Assembly (NCBI GenBank): GCA_016219375.1
Contig: JACRNC010000003.1
Location: 186,001 to 250,000, forward strand
DNA length: 64,000 nucleotides
Direction: 5' to 3'
Source of the DNA: Burkholderiales bacterium
GTDB lineage: Bacteria; Pseudomonadota; Gammaproteobacteria; Burkholderiales; Burkholderiaceae_C
Shown here: one piece after another, positions 63,337-64,000 of the stretch
Position numbering within the stretch: the stretch's first letter is position 1
Layout of the letters: each line of letters starts with the position of its first letter
Made by a program: the position numbers and the translations under genes
The notes under the pieces: generated by a model
What the model saw: the letters and a program-made list of their open reading frames with translations, nothing else
The model's database searches: none
What the model was told of the DNA's origin: nothing

Positions 63337-64000
63337 ATGGACCTCACCGTCGCTCCCACCGCCGCCACGGCCGCACCGGCCACGCTGGTTGCCGCCCAGC
63401 CGGACACCTTCGGCAAGCGCCTGATGGCCTTGCCCATGCCGCGCAAGCTGGCCCTGGGCGGCGGCATCCTGGCCGTGCTGGCCATTGCGCTGAGCATGGC
63501 GATGATGACCAGCAAGGGCGACTACAAGGTGCTCTATGCCAACCTGTCGGACAAGGACGGCGGGGCGATCATCGCGCAGCTGTCGCAGATGAACGTGCCC
63601 TACAAGCACGCCGAGGGCGGCAACGCCATCCTGGTGCCGGCCGACAAGGTGCACGACGTGCGGCTGAAGCTGGCGTCTGCCGGGCTGCCCAAGGGCTCGG
63701 TCGTCGGCTACGAGCTGATGGAGAACCAGCGCTTCGGCGTGACGCAGTTCCAGGAGCGGCTGAACTTCCAGCGCGGGCTGGAGGGCGAGCTGACCCGCTC
63801 CATCGAATCGCTGGCCGCGGTCAGCAGCGCGCGCGTGCACCTGGCGCTGCCCAACCAGAACGGCTTCTTCCGCGAGCAGCAGAAGCCCTCCGCCTCCGTG
63901 CTGGTGACGCTGGCTGCCGGCCGCACGCTGGACCGGGCCCAGGTGGCCGGCATCATTCACCTGGTGTCCTCCAGCGTGCCGGAGATGTCGCCCAAGGCGG
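63337..64000 (+). CDS. fliF: flagellar MS-ring protein FliF, N-terminal part (cut by window end)
   Basis: 221 codons are present from ATG 63337, still open at the window end. FliF builds the MS ring in the inner membrane. Residues ~38-58 form the first membrane helix ('LALGGGILAVLAIALSMAMM'), followed by the YscJ/FliF domain: 'YKVLYANLSDKDGGAIIAQL', 'KLASAGLPKGSVVGYELME' and 'GVTQFQERLNFQRGLEGELT'. It is normally 500-570 residues. It should continue into fliG and later flagellar genes. Confidence 0.95.
   Translation, partial: MDLTVAPTAATAAPATLVAAQPDTFGKRLMALPMPRKLALGGGILAVLAIALSMAMMTSKGDYKVLYANLSDKDGGAIIAQLSQMNVPYKHAEGGNAILVPADKVHDVRLKLASAGLPKGSVVGYELMENQRFGVTQFQERLNFQRGLEGELTRSIESLAAVSSARVHLALPNQNGFFREQQKPSASVLVTLAAGRTLDRAQVAGIIHLVSSSVPEMSPKA

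Overview
The window looks like a chromosomal segment of a high-GC betaproteobacterium of the order Burkholderiales, probably near the Rubrivivax/Leptothrix/Caldimonas group. This is inferred from gene order and protein flavour, not from a database search. Supporting marks are a ctaC-ctaD-small protein-ctaG-DUF2970-ctaE-DUF2909-surf1-ctaA-ctaB-sco oxidase block, a DUF3579 gene between rpsT and argD-argF, an rpoH whose promoter lies inside a CIRCE element, and an exosortase B/EpsI type exopolysaccharide locus. No tRNA, rRNA, CRISPR array, insertion sequence or prophage gene was recognised.

Layout. 1-850: the end of an ECF sigma factor gene and a ChrR-like cupin partner. 0.9-9.2 kb: housekeeping genes (a His-rich secreted protein, lplT, alr, a membrane protein, a thioesterase, radA, murJ, rpsT). 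9.4-12.2 kb: DUF3579, argD and argF. 12.3-15.7 kb: a Fur-box-like site, tonB-exbB-exbD and a ChaN-like haem-binding protein, which together look like an iron/haem uptake module. 15.9-19.1 kb: a class III CoA-transferase and an MFS-acyltransferase fusion. 19.4-42.9 kb: a large exopolysaccharide (EPS) locus. It holds a CPBP/CAAX-type protease, epsE-epsF-epsG export genes, exosortase B, epsI, a Wzy-like polymerase, five GT4/GT-B glycosyltransferases, a MurJ-like flippase, an epimerase, two clan-A glycoside hydrolases, an acyltransferase, a Wzx flippase and UDP-galactopyranose mutase. Most of this locus is clearly less GC-rich than its flanks. 43.0-44.8 kb: comF and a divergent BioC-like methyltransferase. 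44.9-54.7 kb: the aa3-type cytochrome c oxidase structural and assembly genes. 54.8-56.8 kb: a NarL-type response regulator and a hybrid-like histidine kinase. 56.9-60.7 kb: a CheZ-like protein, cheY, cheA and cheW. Then come an outer-membrane barrel protein, rpoH, fliE and the start of fliF, cut by the window end.

How the parts work together. The EPS genes give a nearly complete Wzx/Wzy-type system: export lipoprotein/channel, chain-length protein, BY-kinase-like regulator, polymerase, flippases and glycosyltransferases. It is coupled to exosortase B/EpsI and to two secreted hydrolases that could trim or release polymer. No priming phosphoglycosyltransferase and no PEP-CTERM substrate is visible in the window. 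The chemotaxis genes sit next to flagellar genes, and a near-consensus sigma-28 promoter precedes cheY.

The most interesting points are the CIRCE-embedded rpoH promoter, the sigma-28 promoter overlapping the end of a short CheZ-like gene, the EpsG homologue with Arg in place of the Walker A Lys, the Sco-like CxxxC paralogue in the oxidase operon, the H-x-D-G repeat tail on haem A synthase, and the inverted repeat between comF and the methyltransferase gene.
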